A stretch of 64,000 nucleotides of DNA from contig NC_050104.1 of the NCBI RefSeq assembly GCF_902167145.1, positions 5,912,001 through 5,976,000 of the forward strand, in the 5' to 3' direction. The position numbers were made by a program, and so were the translations under genes. The notes beneath the pieces were generated by a model. It saw nothing but the letters and a program-made list of their open reading frames with translations, was not told where the DNA came from and ran no database searches. Source of the stretch: Zea mays (lineage: Eukaryota; Streptophyta; Magnoliopsida; Poales; Poaceae). Each line of letters starts with the position of its first letter. The stretch's first letter is position 1. This document shows, one piece after another, positions 55,101-64,000 of this stretch.

Positions 55101-56200
55101 ACGTCGTCTAACAAACACTAACCTAGTGTTCTTCTAGGCAAGGCCCGGTGCATTTGCCACCTCATTGCTGTTTTAAAATCTTTATCACCTTGTCTGATGC
55201 ATTAGGTGATAGGAGTTGTGTGCTAAATAATTGATGCATTTCCTTTCTTAGAAAATTTATTACCCTTCCTTGATACCCTTTTATGAAAAGGATTTTTGAT
55301 GCTTAGCCTTGCTTTAGAAAAACAAAATGTTTTGTTTTAAAACAAAAAGTGATGCTTCAGACTGGATGGGAATTTTTACAAAGAAAAACTTGTGATAGTG
55401 GATCCATCAGGGCCTTGATGGGTTCAACATCTGAAAAGATGTACCTCTGTCAGGTACCAAACTTTGGGTTTAAAATAATAAAGCTGAGACCGGACGATGA
55501 CTTGCATGAGAAGGAAGTCACGGTGTAGTGTCTCCGTCTGAATCGCTTAAGGACCGTATCGATGTGGGCCTACTGACCGAGGACCCTTTAACTGGTCACA
55601 TGCCTCGTCATGGGTAAGCTTTGCCTTGGACAGACTAATACCAGAAAGGCCAACACGCAATGGGAGTGGAGAGATGGCGAGAGTAGCGTGTACCCTTCGT
55701 GGCAAGAGGTTGGACGGTGGTGTATATGTGCTCTCGGTTGGCGTGAACCCGGTCTGGTCTTAAGAAACCCAGTGGTGAGTTGACATATGCAAGGGTTAAG
55801 TGCTACATATATCGTGTGATTGGAGATCCTCAGCTGAGTATTAATCGATTCGGATCGTCGTTACTTCTCGGACATGAAGACTTGGTCACTGACTTACACG
55901 TAGCAATCCAGTGAACTGATGGGATGATAAAAGACGGCTAGTTTAGGTCAAGTGCTTGAATTAGGATAGAAAGAACTCTAGATGCAGGTAACTTTACTTA
56001 ACTTGACAAGTAAAAATGGATTTTTAAGGATCCACTCATAGTAAGCTTTTCTGCAAACAGAGTCTTTGATTCTTGACAAACCATTCATTGAATCCTTTTA
56101 AAACCAGCATACCCTTGAGAGTCTTTTCTTTAGTCGGGTAAGTCTTATTGAGTACTTGCGTACTTAGGGTTTTATTCCCATTGTTGCTGCATGTTACGAG
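52113..56200 (+). repeat. Long gypsy-type LTR (more than 4 kb), interrupted
   Basis: Starts TGTAACACCCCAGG, a typical start for long chromovirus LTRs. It contains a GC-rich, CT-biased stretch (about 52730-53820), followed by AT-rich DNA. It ends near sequence such as GAGTACTTGCGTACTTAGGG, common close to LTR 3' ends. The next Sirevirus cuts it at 56200 (flank ACGAG). No internal region or pol is visible, so it is either a solo LTR or a 5' LTR whose body lies to the right of the window. Open frames of up to 284 codons in the GC-rich part overlap each other in all phases; I do not take them as genes. Confidence 0.7.
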
Positions 56201-57025
56201 TGAAAGGGAAATGTGCCCTTAGGACATTTCTATAATTGTTTTGGTGATTAGATGCCCAACACATTGTTTTGAGTTCATATGTGCAAACTAAGTAAGAAGT
56301 GCAAATCAAAGAGAAAGGTATGTCTCTGGACTTAGTCAATTGTTTTTGGTTACTAACATGTTTATCTAAGTACTAGAGACATGACCAAGAAAAGAGAAAA
56401 AGGATGGAAGAAAGAATGGCTAGGACAGCCAAAACCAGCACCAGCCTGGCACACCGGACTGTCCGGTGGTGCACCGGACAGTGTCCGGTGCCCCAGGCTA
56501 GCTCGGCGGTGAACTGGCCGCTCTCGGGAATCGGTGGGGTGACGTGGCTAAAAATCACCGGACTGTCCGGTAAGTCTTCAGCGTCCGCGCCCAAGTACAT
56601 CGGCGACGAACTCGTCGCTCTCGGGAAAAGGAGAAAGCGCCGCGGCTAAAAATCACCGGACTGTCCGGTGGTGCATCGGACTATCCGGTGAGTCAGAGCC
56701 GCCCGAGCCAACGGTCGGTTGGGCACACCGGATAGTGTCTGGTGCGCCAACGGGACCGCCGGCCCAACGGTTGGATGCGCCCGATATGGAAGGAGATCGT
56801 GCACCGGACTGCTACAGTAGCTGTCCGGTGCACCACTCGACAGAAGGCAAGAATTGCCTTCAAAGTTGATCTCCAACGACTCCTAGCTGCCTTGGGGCTA
56901 TAAAAGAGACCCCTAGGCGCATGGAGCAGTACACCAAGCATTCACTAAGCATCCTAAGACTCCTAGACTCCGCCTCCACGCATTTGATTGATTGTGTTAG
57001 TGATTTGAGCTCCGTTTGAGTTGTG
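56201..57025 (+). repeat. Sirevirus LTR, first part, interrupted
   Basis: Starts TGAAAGGGAAATGTGCCC and is the same LTR family as 2466-3704 in the opposite orientation. It is cut after TTGTG (57021-57025) by a younger element and resumes at 63875. Palindromic CCGGACTGTCCGG motifs lie at 56455-56830. Confidence 0.88.
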
Positions 57026-58683
57026 TGTAAGGAAAATGGACCCCGGGCCATTTGGCTTAATAGATTTTGGTGTTTGATGATTAACACAACCTGTGATCTA
57101 ATGTATTTTCCAAGTGTTTGTGTGTTGTAGTCCACAGGATGCAAAGTGGATTGGACTGAGGCTCTGAGGATGCAACACCTCAAAGAAGACATTATAATAC
57201 CCATATAAGACATTACAAAGTCATATTGAAGACAATTTATATATGCTAAGAGTCCAACACATCAAGAAGTAGAAGTGAGATACAAAGATGCAAAACAAAA
57301 GTGAACTTGACAAAGTTGAGAGGAAGGGCTGACTGAATTGGAAGTGTTTCACAAAATCAAATCTACTCAAACTGACATGGCTTCAACTCTGAGATGTAGA
57401 TAATTTTATAAGCTTTCCAAAAAGTCCAAGATCATCAAAATCGGAGTTCGGAGCTAAAAGTTATGGCCACAACCTGAGAGCAGCATATGGGATGTCCGGT
57501 GCACACCGGACTGTCCGGTGTGCCAAATTTGCTCAAACTGGTATGGCTTCAACTCTGGGATGTAGAGAATTTCATAAGCTTTCCAAAAAGTACAAGATCA
57601 TCGAAATCGGAGTTCGGAGCTAAAAGTTACGGCCAAAATACGACAAGCGGACATGGGCTGTCCGGTGCACACCGGACCGTCCGGTGCGCCATGTCCGGTG
57701 CGCCATCTTCGGAAGCTCAAACGGCTACTTTTAACGGCTAGTACACGTGGGATGTCCGGTGCACCACCGGACAGTCCGGTGCACCTGTCCGGTGCGCCGC
57801 AGAAAGCTGCAGAACTGCTTTCCAACGGCTATATTTGAGTTGGGGCCTATATATACTTCACCCAACCGGCCATTTGGAGGTGTGGGAGCCCAAGCAACAT
57901 ACCAAGGCATATTGTAGACATTTCCAAGTGCTCAAACATCCAAGTGCTTAATAGAATCACTCGGTGATTAGCGTAGGTGCTTTGCGAAGTGCTTAGGTTA
58001 GTTAGACCGCTTTAGCGCTTGCTCTAGGTGAACCCTAGATTGTTGAGCGAGTTTAGATAAACCTCACAACCCCTCGGCTCTTGCGTGAGCCATTGTAATT
58101 GTACCGAGTGGGGCGAGAGTCTTGCGAGACCGTGACAACCGCGTTTGTGTCACGGCCGCCACCGTGTACCGGAGGGAACGAGGCCCGCGGCGTTTCGGCC
58201 GGAAGCTCGATAGTGGAGACGGCGGGGAGCGTCCGAGAGGAGCCGGAAGCGGAGCACCACTTGCGTGTGGAGAAGGCCCGCGGCTCTCTACGGAGTTACT
58301 CGACCGAGGTGCTTGGCCCTCGCGTGGGCTTCTCTTCGCGTAGGGGCACCAACGAGGATTAGTCGGGACCTTGCACGGTTCCGGATACCTCGGTAAAAAT
58401 ACCGGCGTCATCCACGAGAGTTTGCTTCTCTACTTTGCTCTTTAAGTTTCCGCATTTATATTAAGCATTTAAGTTTCAATCTTGTATTCATACATATCTA
58501 GTGTAGATTGAAACTTAGCCTTTGCGGTAGAGATAGCAACACTTAGACAAAACCTAGTTTGCACATTCTAGTTTGACTATTTGCATAGGTTTTGCTCTAG
58601 GGATTTAATTGTGGCCTAGTTTAGCGAAAGTTTTAGAAGTCCTAATTCACCCCCCCCCTCTTAGGCGTCACCCGTTTCCTACA
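57026..58683 (+). repeat. 5' LTR of the gag-only Sirevirus (1658 bp)
   Basis: TGTAAGGAAAATGG...TTTCCTACA. It holds an internal direct repeat (about 57366-57472 and 57532-57642), palindromic CCGGACNGTCCGG clusters (57493-57800) and a GGGGCCTATATATACTTC TATA-type box near 57842. A diverged relative is at 38063-39054. Confidence 0.92.
57841..57858 (+). promoter_or_regulatory. TATA box of the young Sirevirus LTR
   Basis: GGGGCCTATATATACTTC, followed about 110 bp later by the CAAGTGCTTAATAG leader. It is identical in the 3' LTR near 63030. Confidence 0.6.
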
Positions 58684-58685
58684 AG

Positions 58686-58697
58686 TGGTATCAGAGC
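58686..58697 (+). other. Primer-binding site, gag-only Sirevirus
   Basis: TGGTATCAGAGC, a perfect initiator tRNA-Met complement, two bases after the LTR end. Confidence 0.9.
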
Positions 58698-58763
58698 CCG
58701 GTTTGGCTCATTTGAAACGCTTTAGCTTCACCGCTAAAAGAGCTGACGCTTTTTGGAGGAAGG

Positions 58764-60869
58764 ATGGATATCCATAGGCCACCACACTTCGACGACACTA
58801 ACTTCCCATATTATAGTGCTAGAATGGCTTGTTACCTAGAGGCTGTTGATCTAGGTGTTTGGAGAGTCACTCGTGACGGGATGAAACCCCTCAAGAATCC
58901 CGAGAAACCCACCACGAGTGAGGAAAAAGAAATTCATTTAAATGCTAGAGCCAAAAATTGCTTGTATGAATCTCTTAGCATGGATATTTTTAATCAAGTA
59001 TTTACCTTAAAAACTGCTAATGAGATTTGGCTAAAATTGCATGAGCTCCATGACGGCACATCCAATGTCCGTGAGCAAAAACATTGCCTTGTCTTAAATG
59101 AGTATAATTCTTTTGCTATGAAAGATGATGAGCTTGTTAGAGACATGTATTCTCGTTTGAATCTAATTATCAATGAGCTCAATTCGATTGGCATTAATAA
59201 GCTAGGTGATGCGGACATTGTGAGGAAGATTATCTCCCTGCTACCACAACAAAGATATGGGAGCATCATCACCATCCTTCACAACATGGAGGACTTGAGC
59301 AACATGACCCCGACCATTGTGATTGGGAAAATCGCGGCTTTTGAGATGTCGCGAAAAATGAGTCGGGGAGAGGAGCCAACATCCTCAAGACCATATGCTT
59401 TTGCATGTGATGAAAGGAAGGGCAAAAAGAAGGCTCCCACTCCAAGTTCCTCAAGCGAAGAAGAGGAAGAAGAAGAAAGGGATGATGATGAAGATAATCA
59501 GCCATGCACATCATCCTCCGAGGACGAAGAAACAATCCGACGCGTCGGAAAGGTAATGAGGATGATCCGCAAGATTAATCTAATGGGTGTGCCCCTGCAG
59601 GTCGAGGATCTTCTCTTTAACATTGACAGGAAAAAGCAAAGGAAGAGAGGATGCTTCGCATGTGGGGAGAAGGGCCACTTCAGGGACAACTGTCCAAATA
59701 TGGCCAAACCCAAAAAGGAGAGGAGCAAAGGCAAGGCGCTAACAAGTGTTAGAACTTGGGATGATTCTTCAAGTGAAGATGAACCTCCAAGGACGCGTAG
59801 CCACCGGTCCTCATCACGCTCATCACGGTCATCACACAAATGCCTTATGGCAAGAGGTAACAAAAGCATTCCATCCTCTAGTGATGAAAATAGTAGTGAT
59901 GATGAAGGTGAGGGAAAGCCCTCTGTAGATGAGCTTGTGGAAGCCGTAGAATTTTTCCAGGATGTTTGCACTAAGCAAAAAGCTCAACTTAAAACTTTGA
60001 AAAATAAGTTGATTAGCTCCCAAAATGATTATAAAGGTTTGCTAGAAAAATTTGAAACTTTTGCAAACTTAAATAGTGAGCTGTCAACTAAAATTGAGCT
60101 ATTAGAATCTAGTGCTCCATCCACTGCTACCGATGATAGCCTTATTAAAAAGAATGAAAAACTTAAGGCTAAGTTAGCTAGCTCCCAAGAAGCTATTGAA
60201 AATTTGCTAGAGAAAATGGAAATTCTTAGCATACACAATAATGAGCTAACTACTAAGCTAGAAAACATTGGTAGCACCCCAGCAGCATCTTTAGTTGAAA
60301 TACCTGAAATAATTAAGAAAGATGCTTCTACTTCCTGCTTTGATTTAATTGATGATTCTAACTCCTGCAACCAAGTCGTTGTTGAGAATATTGTTGTAGA
60401 GAAATGTTCGGATGAGGTTGCAAAGGAAAATGAACAATTAAAGCAAGAAGTGGCTCGCCTTGGAAAGGCTTTGGATGACAAGAAAGGCAAAGCCAAACAA
60501 ATCCGACCTCCACAGGATAACACCACTGCGGGAGTGAACAAGCCTGTAGAGGGAGAAACCGTGATTTGTAGGTTATGCCACATGGAAGGCCACAAGTCTT
60601 TCCAATGCAAGGTGATGACCAGGGATAATCAAAGGCAAAAGGTCAAGCAAAAGCCATCAAGCAAAATCTCCAGCACCTACATCAAAAAGGTGAACAAAAA
60701 GAATGCTACACCATATTTGATCAAGAAGAAAAAGAATGGAAAGGTGATAGCAATCAAGGCCAACAAGCAAGGCAACAAAGGAAAGGGGGCCAAACGCATC
60801 TGGGTGCCAAAGGAAATAATTTCAACCATGAAAAGCACCAAGAAGGTTTGGATCCCAAAAGGGAAGTGA
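58764..60869 (+). CDS. Intact Gag of the gag-only Sirevirus (701 aa)
   Basis: The start MDIHRPPHFDD lies 66 bp after the PBS; it is the first ATG of the long frame. The order is: a UBN2-type Gag core (about 10-200), an acidic serine/glutamate linker (about 225-260), a CCHC knuckle C297-F-A-C300...H305...C310, a Ser/Arg-rich stretch (about 340-360), a long coiled coil (about 390-590), a second CCHC unit C602-R-L-C605...H610...C615, and a strongly basic tail ending in WVPKEI and VWIPKGK. Gag builds the particle and binds RNA. There is no stop or frameshift. Unlike the other two Sirevirus Gags here it has a second knuckle. There is no downstream pol. Confidence 0.92.
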   Translation: MDIHRPPHFDDTNFPYYSARMACYLEAVDLGVWRVTRDGMKPLKNPEKPTTSEEKEIHLNARAKNCLYESLSMDIFNQVFTLKTANEIWLKLHELHDGTSNVREQKHCLVLNEYNSFAMKDDELVRDMYSRLNLIINELNSIGINKLGDADIVRKIISLLPQQRYGSIITILHNMEDLSNMTPTIVIGKIAAFEMSRKMSRGEEPTSSRPYAFACDERKGKKKAPTPSSSSEEEEEEERDDDEDNQPCTSSSEDEETIRRVGKVMRMIRKINLMGVPLQVEDLLFNIDRKKQRKRGCFACGEKGHFRDNCPNMAKPKKERSKGKALTSVRTWDDSSSEDEPPRTRSHRSSSRSSRSSHKCLMARGNKSIPSSSDENSSDDEGEGKPSVDELVEAVEFFQDVCTKQKAQLKTLKNKLISSQNDYKGLLEKFETFANLNSELSTKIELLESSAPSTATDDSLIKKNEKLKAKLASSQEAIENLLEKMEILSIHNNELTTKLENIGSTPAASLVEIPEIIKKDASTSCFDLIDDSNSCNQVVVENIVVEKCSDEVAKENEQLKQEVARLGKALDDKKGKAKQIRPPQDNTTAGVNKPVEGETVICRLCHMEGHKSFQCKVMTRDNQRQKVKQKPSSKISSTYIKKVNKKNATPYLIKKKKNGKVIAIKANKQGNKGKGAKRIWVPKEIISTMKSTKKVWIPKGK

Positions 60870-62188
60870 GTGGACCGAAGGTCTGCGGGAAATTTGGAGA
60901 CTTGGCAAAGTTGGGATGTATATCATGGGATACATCATATTGGATCAAGTTTATTGCCAAGTGGGTTAGTGAAAATTTTGGACCCAAATTTCCCACCCAT
61001 GACTAAGGTAACTAGATTTATTGTATCTCTTGTTTTTAGATATGCGTATCTATTTACCTTGTATCTAGTTTACCTTTCTTGCCTAGTATTACATTTGTTA
61101 TTTACCTTTGTTTAAAATTATGCATACTAGGTGAATCATATGGTAGGATTGCTTGTTTTAAATTCATACACTTAAGCAAACCTACATGGCTTAAAATATT
61201 TATTTAAGCACGACACATAGCTTCTATATCACTCCATAGTAAATGATGCATCAATTGAAAAATTTGATTTCTACAAGTTGTATCATTTAACTTATATGTG
61301 CCAAAGTTCGGATTATAGATAATTTGCCCCTCTTGATATCAAATCAAAGTGCATGTCTCCAACAAGTATTCAAAACTTGTATGCACATCTTCAGGGGGAG
61401 GTTACTCTATAATCTAATACTTTGAGACTAACACCTTTTCAAGTCTATTTCATGTGATAGTCTCATTGTAAGGAAAATGAGGTCCCCGGAGAAAGACAAC
61501 AATCTTCCACTGCAAAATCTCCAAGAACTCTCATGTCTCTCAAGCTCGCCATTGAATTTCAATCGGTATCTTTTGAGACTACATCTAGTATCATTTACAT
61601 GTCTTCTCCAATATTTGATTAGACTATATTTCATATCATATACTTCCATGTTGCTAAAAATGCATAAGTGGTTAACTCATATTCTGTTACCTATGCATAA
61701 GGGAAGTTAGTCTTTTCAAATCATGTCTTGCACCTCTAATTTTCACATGCTTTTTCCTAAGATCTCTATCAGGGGGAGCTTTTCTTCATCTCTAAAGGGG
61801 GAGAAAAACTCTTTCTAAAGGAGAATACTCATTTAGGGGGAGTAATCTTTTGAGGACAAGCTCTTATTTGCTTCCTATATGCTTTTAATGTCTTCCTTTT
61901 CGGTGGTTGATGCCAAAGGGGGAGAAGTTGTAGGGACCAAAGCAATGAAAATGTTATCAAACACCAAACACCACCAAATTAAAATTTTGATCTTTCAAGT
62001 GGTTTTTGCATTTTGGTCTAAAATAGGAAGTAAGTGAATTATGGAGTTAGGGGGAGGCTTAAGTCCATAATCTCACATTACGGGGACAAACATGCATCCT
62101 AGCAAGTAGATTGTATATTTATATTCAAATGTTTGTAATATTTGCTTGCTTTGGTTGTGTTGTCATCAATCACCAAAAAGGGGGAGAT
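60870..62188 (+). other. 3' non-coding part with multiple polypurine tracts
   Basis: No coding domain was found. AGGGGGAG-type tracts occur near 61393, 61771, 61795, 61834, 61915, 62049 and directly before the 3' LTR (AAAAAGGGGGAGAT, 62176-62188). Multiple polypurine tracts before the 3' LTR are a known Sirevirus hallmark. The last one is the likely plus-strand primer. Confidence 0.85.
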
Positions 62189-63869
62189 TGTAAGGAAAAT
62201 GGACCCCGGGCCATTTGGCTTAATAGATTTTGGTGTTTGATGATTAACACAACATGTGATCTAATGTATTTTCCAAGTGTTTGTGTGTTGTAGTCCACAG
62301 GATGCAAAGTGGATTGGACTGAGGCTCTGAGGATGCAACACCTCAAAGAAGACATTATAATACCCATATAAGACATTACAAAGTCATATTGAAGACAATT
62401 TATATATGCTAAGAGTCCAACACATCAAGAAGTAGAAGTGAGATACAAAGATGCAAAACAAAAGTGAACTTGACAAAGTTGAGAGGAAGGGCTGACTGAA
62501 TTGGAAGTGTTTCACAAAATCAAATCTACTCAAACTGACATGGCTTCAACTCTGAGATGTAGATAATTTTATAAGCTTTCCAAAAAGTCCAAGATCATCA
62601 AAATCGGAGTTCGGAGCTAAAAGTTATGGCCACAATACGAAGTCGGAATTGCTGAAAAAACAAGAGCAGCATATGGGATGTCCGGTGCACACCGGACTGT
62701 CCGGTGTGCCAAATTTGCTCAAACTGGTATGGCTTCAACTCTGGGATGTAGAGAATTTCATAAGCTTTCCAAAAAGTACAAGATCATCGAAATCGGAGTT
62801 CGGAGCTAAAAGTTACGGCCAAAATACGACAAGCGGACATGGGCTGTCAGGTGCACACCGGACCGTCCGGTGCGCCATGTCCGGTGCGCCATCTTCGGAA
62901 GCTCAAACGGCTACTTTTAACGGCTAGTACACGTGGGATGTCCGGTGCACCACCGGACAGTCCGGTGCACCTGTCCGGTGCGCCGCAGAAAGCTGCAGAA
63001 CTGCTTTCCAACGGCTATATTTGAGTTGGGGCCTATATATACTTCACCCAACCGGCCATTTGGAGGTGTGGGAGCCCAAGCAACATACCAAGGCATATTG
63101 TAGACATTTCCAAGTGCTCAAACACCCAAGTGCTTAATAGAATCACTCGGTGATTAGCGTAGGTGCTTTGCGAAGTGCTTAGGTTAGTTAGACCGCTTTA
63201 GCGCTTGCTCTAGGTGAACCCTAGATTGTTGAGCGAGTTTAGATAAACCTCACAACCCCTCGGCTCTTGTGTGAGCCATTGTAATTGTACCGAGTGGGGC
63301 GAGAGTCTTGCGAGACCGTGACAACCGCGTTTGTGTCACGGCCGCCACCGTGTACCGGAGGGAACGAGGCCCGCGGCGTTTCGGCCGGAAGCTCGATAGT
63401 GGAGACGGCGGGGAGCGTCCGAGAGGAGCCGGAAGCGGAGCACCACTTGCGTGTGGAGAAGGCCCGCGGCTCTCTACGGAGTTACTCGACCGAGGTGCTT
63501 GGCCCTCGCGTGGGCTTCTCTTCGCGTAGGGGCACCAACGAGGATTAGTCGGGACCTTGCACGGTTCCGGATACCTCGGTAAAAATACCGGCGTCATCCA
63601 CGAGAGTTTGCTTCTCTACTTTGCTCTTTAAGTTTCCGCATTTATATTAAGCATTTAAGTTTCAATCTTGTATTCATACATATCTAGTGTAGATTGAAAC
63701 TTAGCCTTTGCGGTAGAGATAGCAACACTTAGACAAAACCTAGTTTGCACATTCTAGTTTGACTATTTGCATAGGTTTTGCTCTAGGGATTTAATTGTGG
63801 CCTAGTTTAGCGAAAGTTTTAGAAGTCCTAATTCACCCCCCCCCTCTTAGGCGTCACCCGTTTCCTACA
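62189..63869 (+). repeat. 3' LTR of the gag-only Sirevirus (1681 bp)
   Basis: Counterpart of 57026-58683. Differences I can see: a C/A change near the start (ACACAACATGTG), a 23 bp longer stretch around 62636-62670, one change in a palindrome (CTGTCAGGTG near 62845), ACACCC near 63123 and CTTGTGTG near 63265. Confidence 0.92.
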
Positions 63870-63874
63870 TTGTG

Positions 63875-64000
63875 AACTCTCTGTGCTGTGTTTCGAGCTC
63901 AAGTCTTGGCTTGTGTGCGTGTGTGTGCTGTGGATTGAATCTTGTGTGCGTTGCTTTCCCTCCCTTACTCTTGTGCTTCTTGTGATCAAACTTTGTAAGG
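63875..64000 (+). repeat. Sirevirus LTR, second part, runs off the window
   Basis: Continues the LTR of 56201-57025 (GAGCTCAAGTCTTGGC, then CCCTCCCTTACTCTTGTGC, as in the LTR at 2466-3704). The preceding TTGTG (63870-63874) is the duplicated target of the nested element. Confidence 0.85.

Larger units (their letters stand above)
57026..63869 (+). mobile_element. Young gag-only Sirevirus, complete (6.8 kb)
   Basis: Nearly identical LTRs (57026-58683 and 62189-63869) are flanked by perfect TTGTG duplications (57021-57025 and 63870-63874). Inside are a perfect PBS, one long intact gag ORF and a non-coding 3' part with repeated purine tracts. No protease, integrase, RT or RNase H is present in any frame. 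The LTRs differ by about four substitutions and one 23 bp difference, so the insertion is recent and the element must have used Pol supplied by another Sirevirus. Confidence 0.9.

Noticed and set aside
57495..57800. Palindromic clusters as a transposon terminal or origin
   Set aside because: They sit in the middle of an LTR with normal TG...CA ends and occur in every Sirevirus LTR here, so they are LTR cis-elements.

Overview
The window is plant nuclear DNA, almost certainly from maize or another Zea. I base this on the mix of nested LTR retrotransposons: Sireviruses of the Ji/Opie type, a 14 kb Huck-like Tat element, and Tekay/Del-type chromoviruses. The grass-style GC-rich first exon of the only cellular gene, and Stowaway and Tourist MITEs close to that gene, point the same way. 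No tRNA, rRNA, CRISPR, operon or other prokaryotic feature was seen.

Left block (1-39054) is a nested stack. A minus-strand Sirevirus LTR (38063-39054) was hit by a minus-strand Ty3/gypsy chromovirus (3705-38062). That chromovirus then received three insertions: a Sirevirus in its 3' LTR (1-3704, TSD TATAG), a Huck-like Tat element in its 5' LTR (15034-29373, TSD TGGGT), and a coding-less long-LTR derivative in the same LTR (29417-37413, TSD GCAGG). The chromovirus carries, in order on the minus strand, PBS, an extra ORF, gag, and pol ending in a chromodomain. All are broken by stops.

Centre (39055-44790) holds the one cellular gene, a two-exon GT8 galacturonosyltransferase (GAUT family, 501 aa; exons 41089-42315 and 43788-44066). 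One MITE lies upstream and two lie in the intron.

Right block (44790-64000) is a second stack. It starts with a decayed chromovirus LTR plus the start of its first ORF, followed by an inverted copy of the same LTR end. Into the inverted copy went a plus-strand Sirevirus (46753-52112) that has lost pol and carries a hAT MITE in gag. A >4 kb gypsy-type LTR (52113-56200) sits in the 3' LTR of that Sirevirus. A further Sirevirus LTR (56201-57025, resuming at 63870) sits in the gypsy-type LTR. Innermost is an intact-looking, very young gag-only Sirevirus (57026-63869).

The observation I rate highest is that the extra ORF upstream of gag in the chromovirus begins MARIRCTARKS, closely resembling the histone H3 tail (ARTKQTARKS, the H3K9 neighbourhood). 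A second, diverged chromovirus remnant at 46199 begins MAIVKRTACKSIGG, matching the same tail at partly different positions. The first element also encodes a chromodomain, the module family that reads methylated H3K9. Whether this is functional mimicry is inference; the sequence matches are direct.
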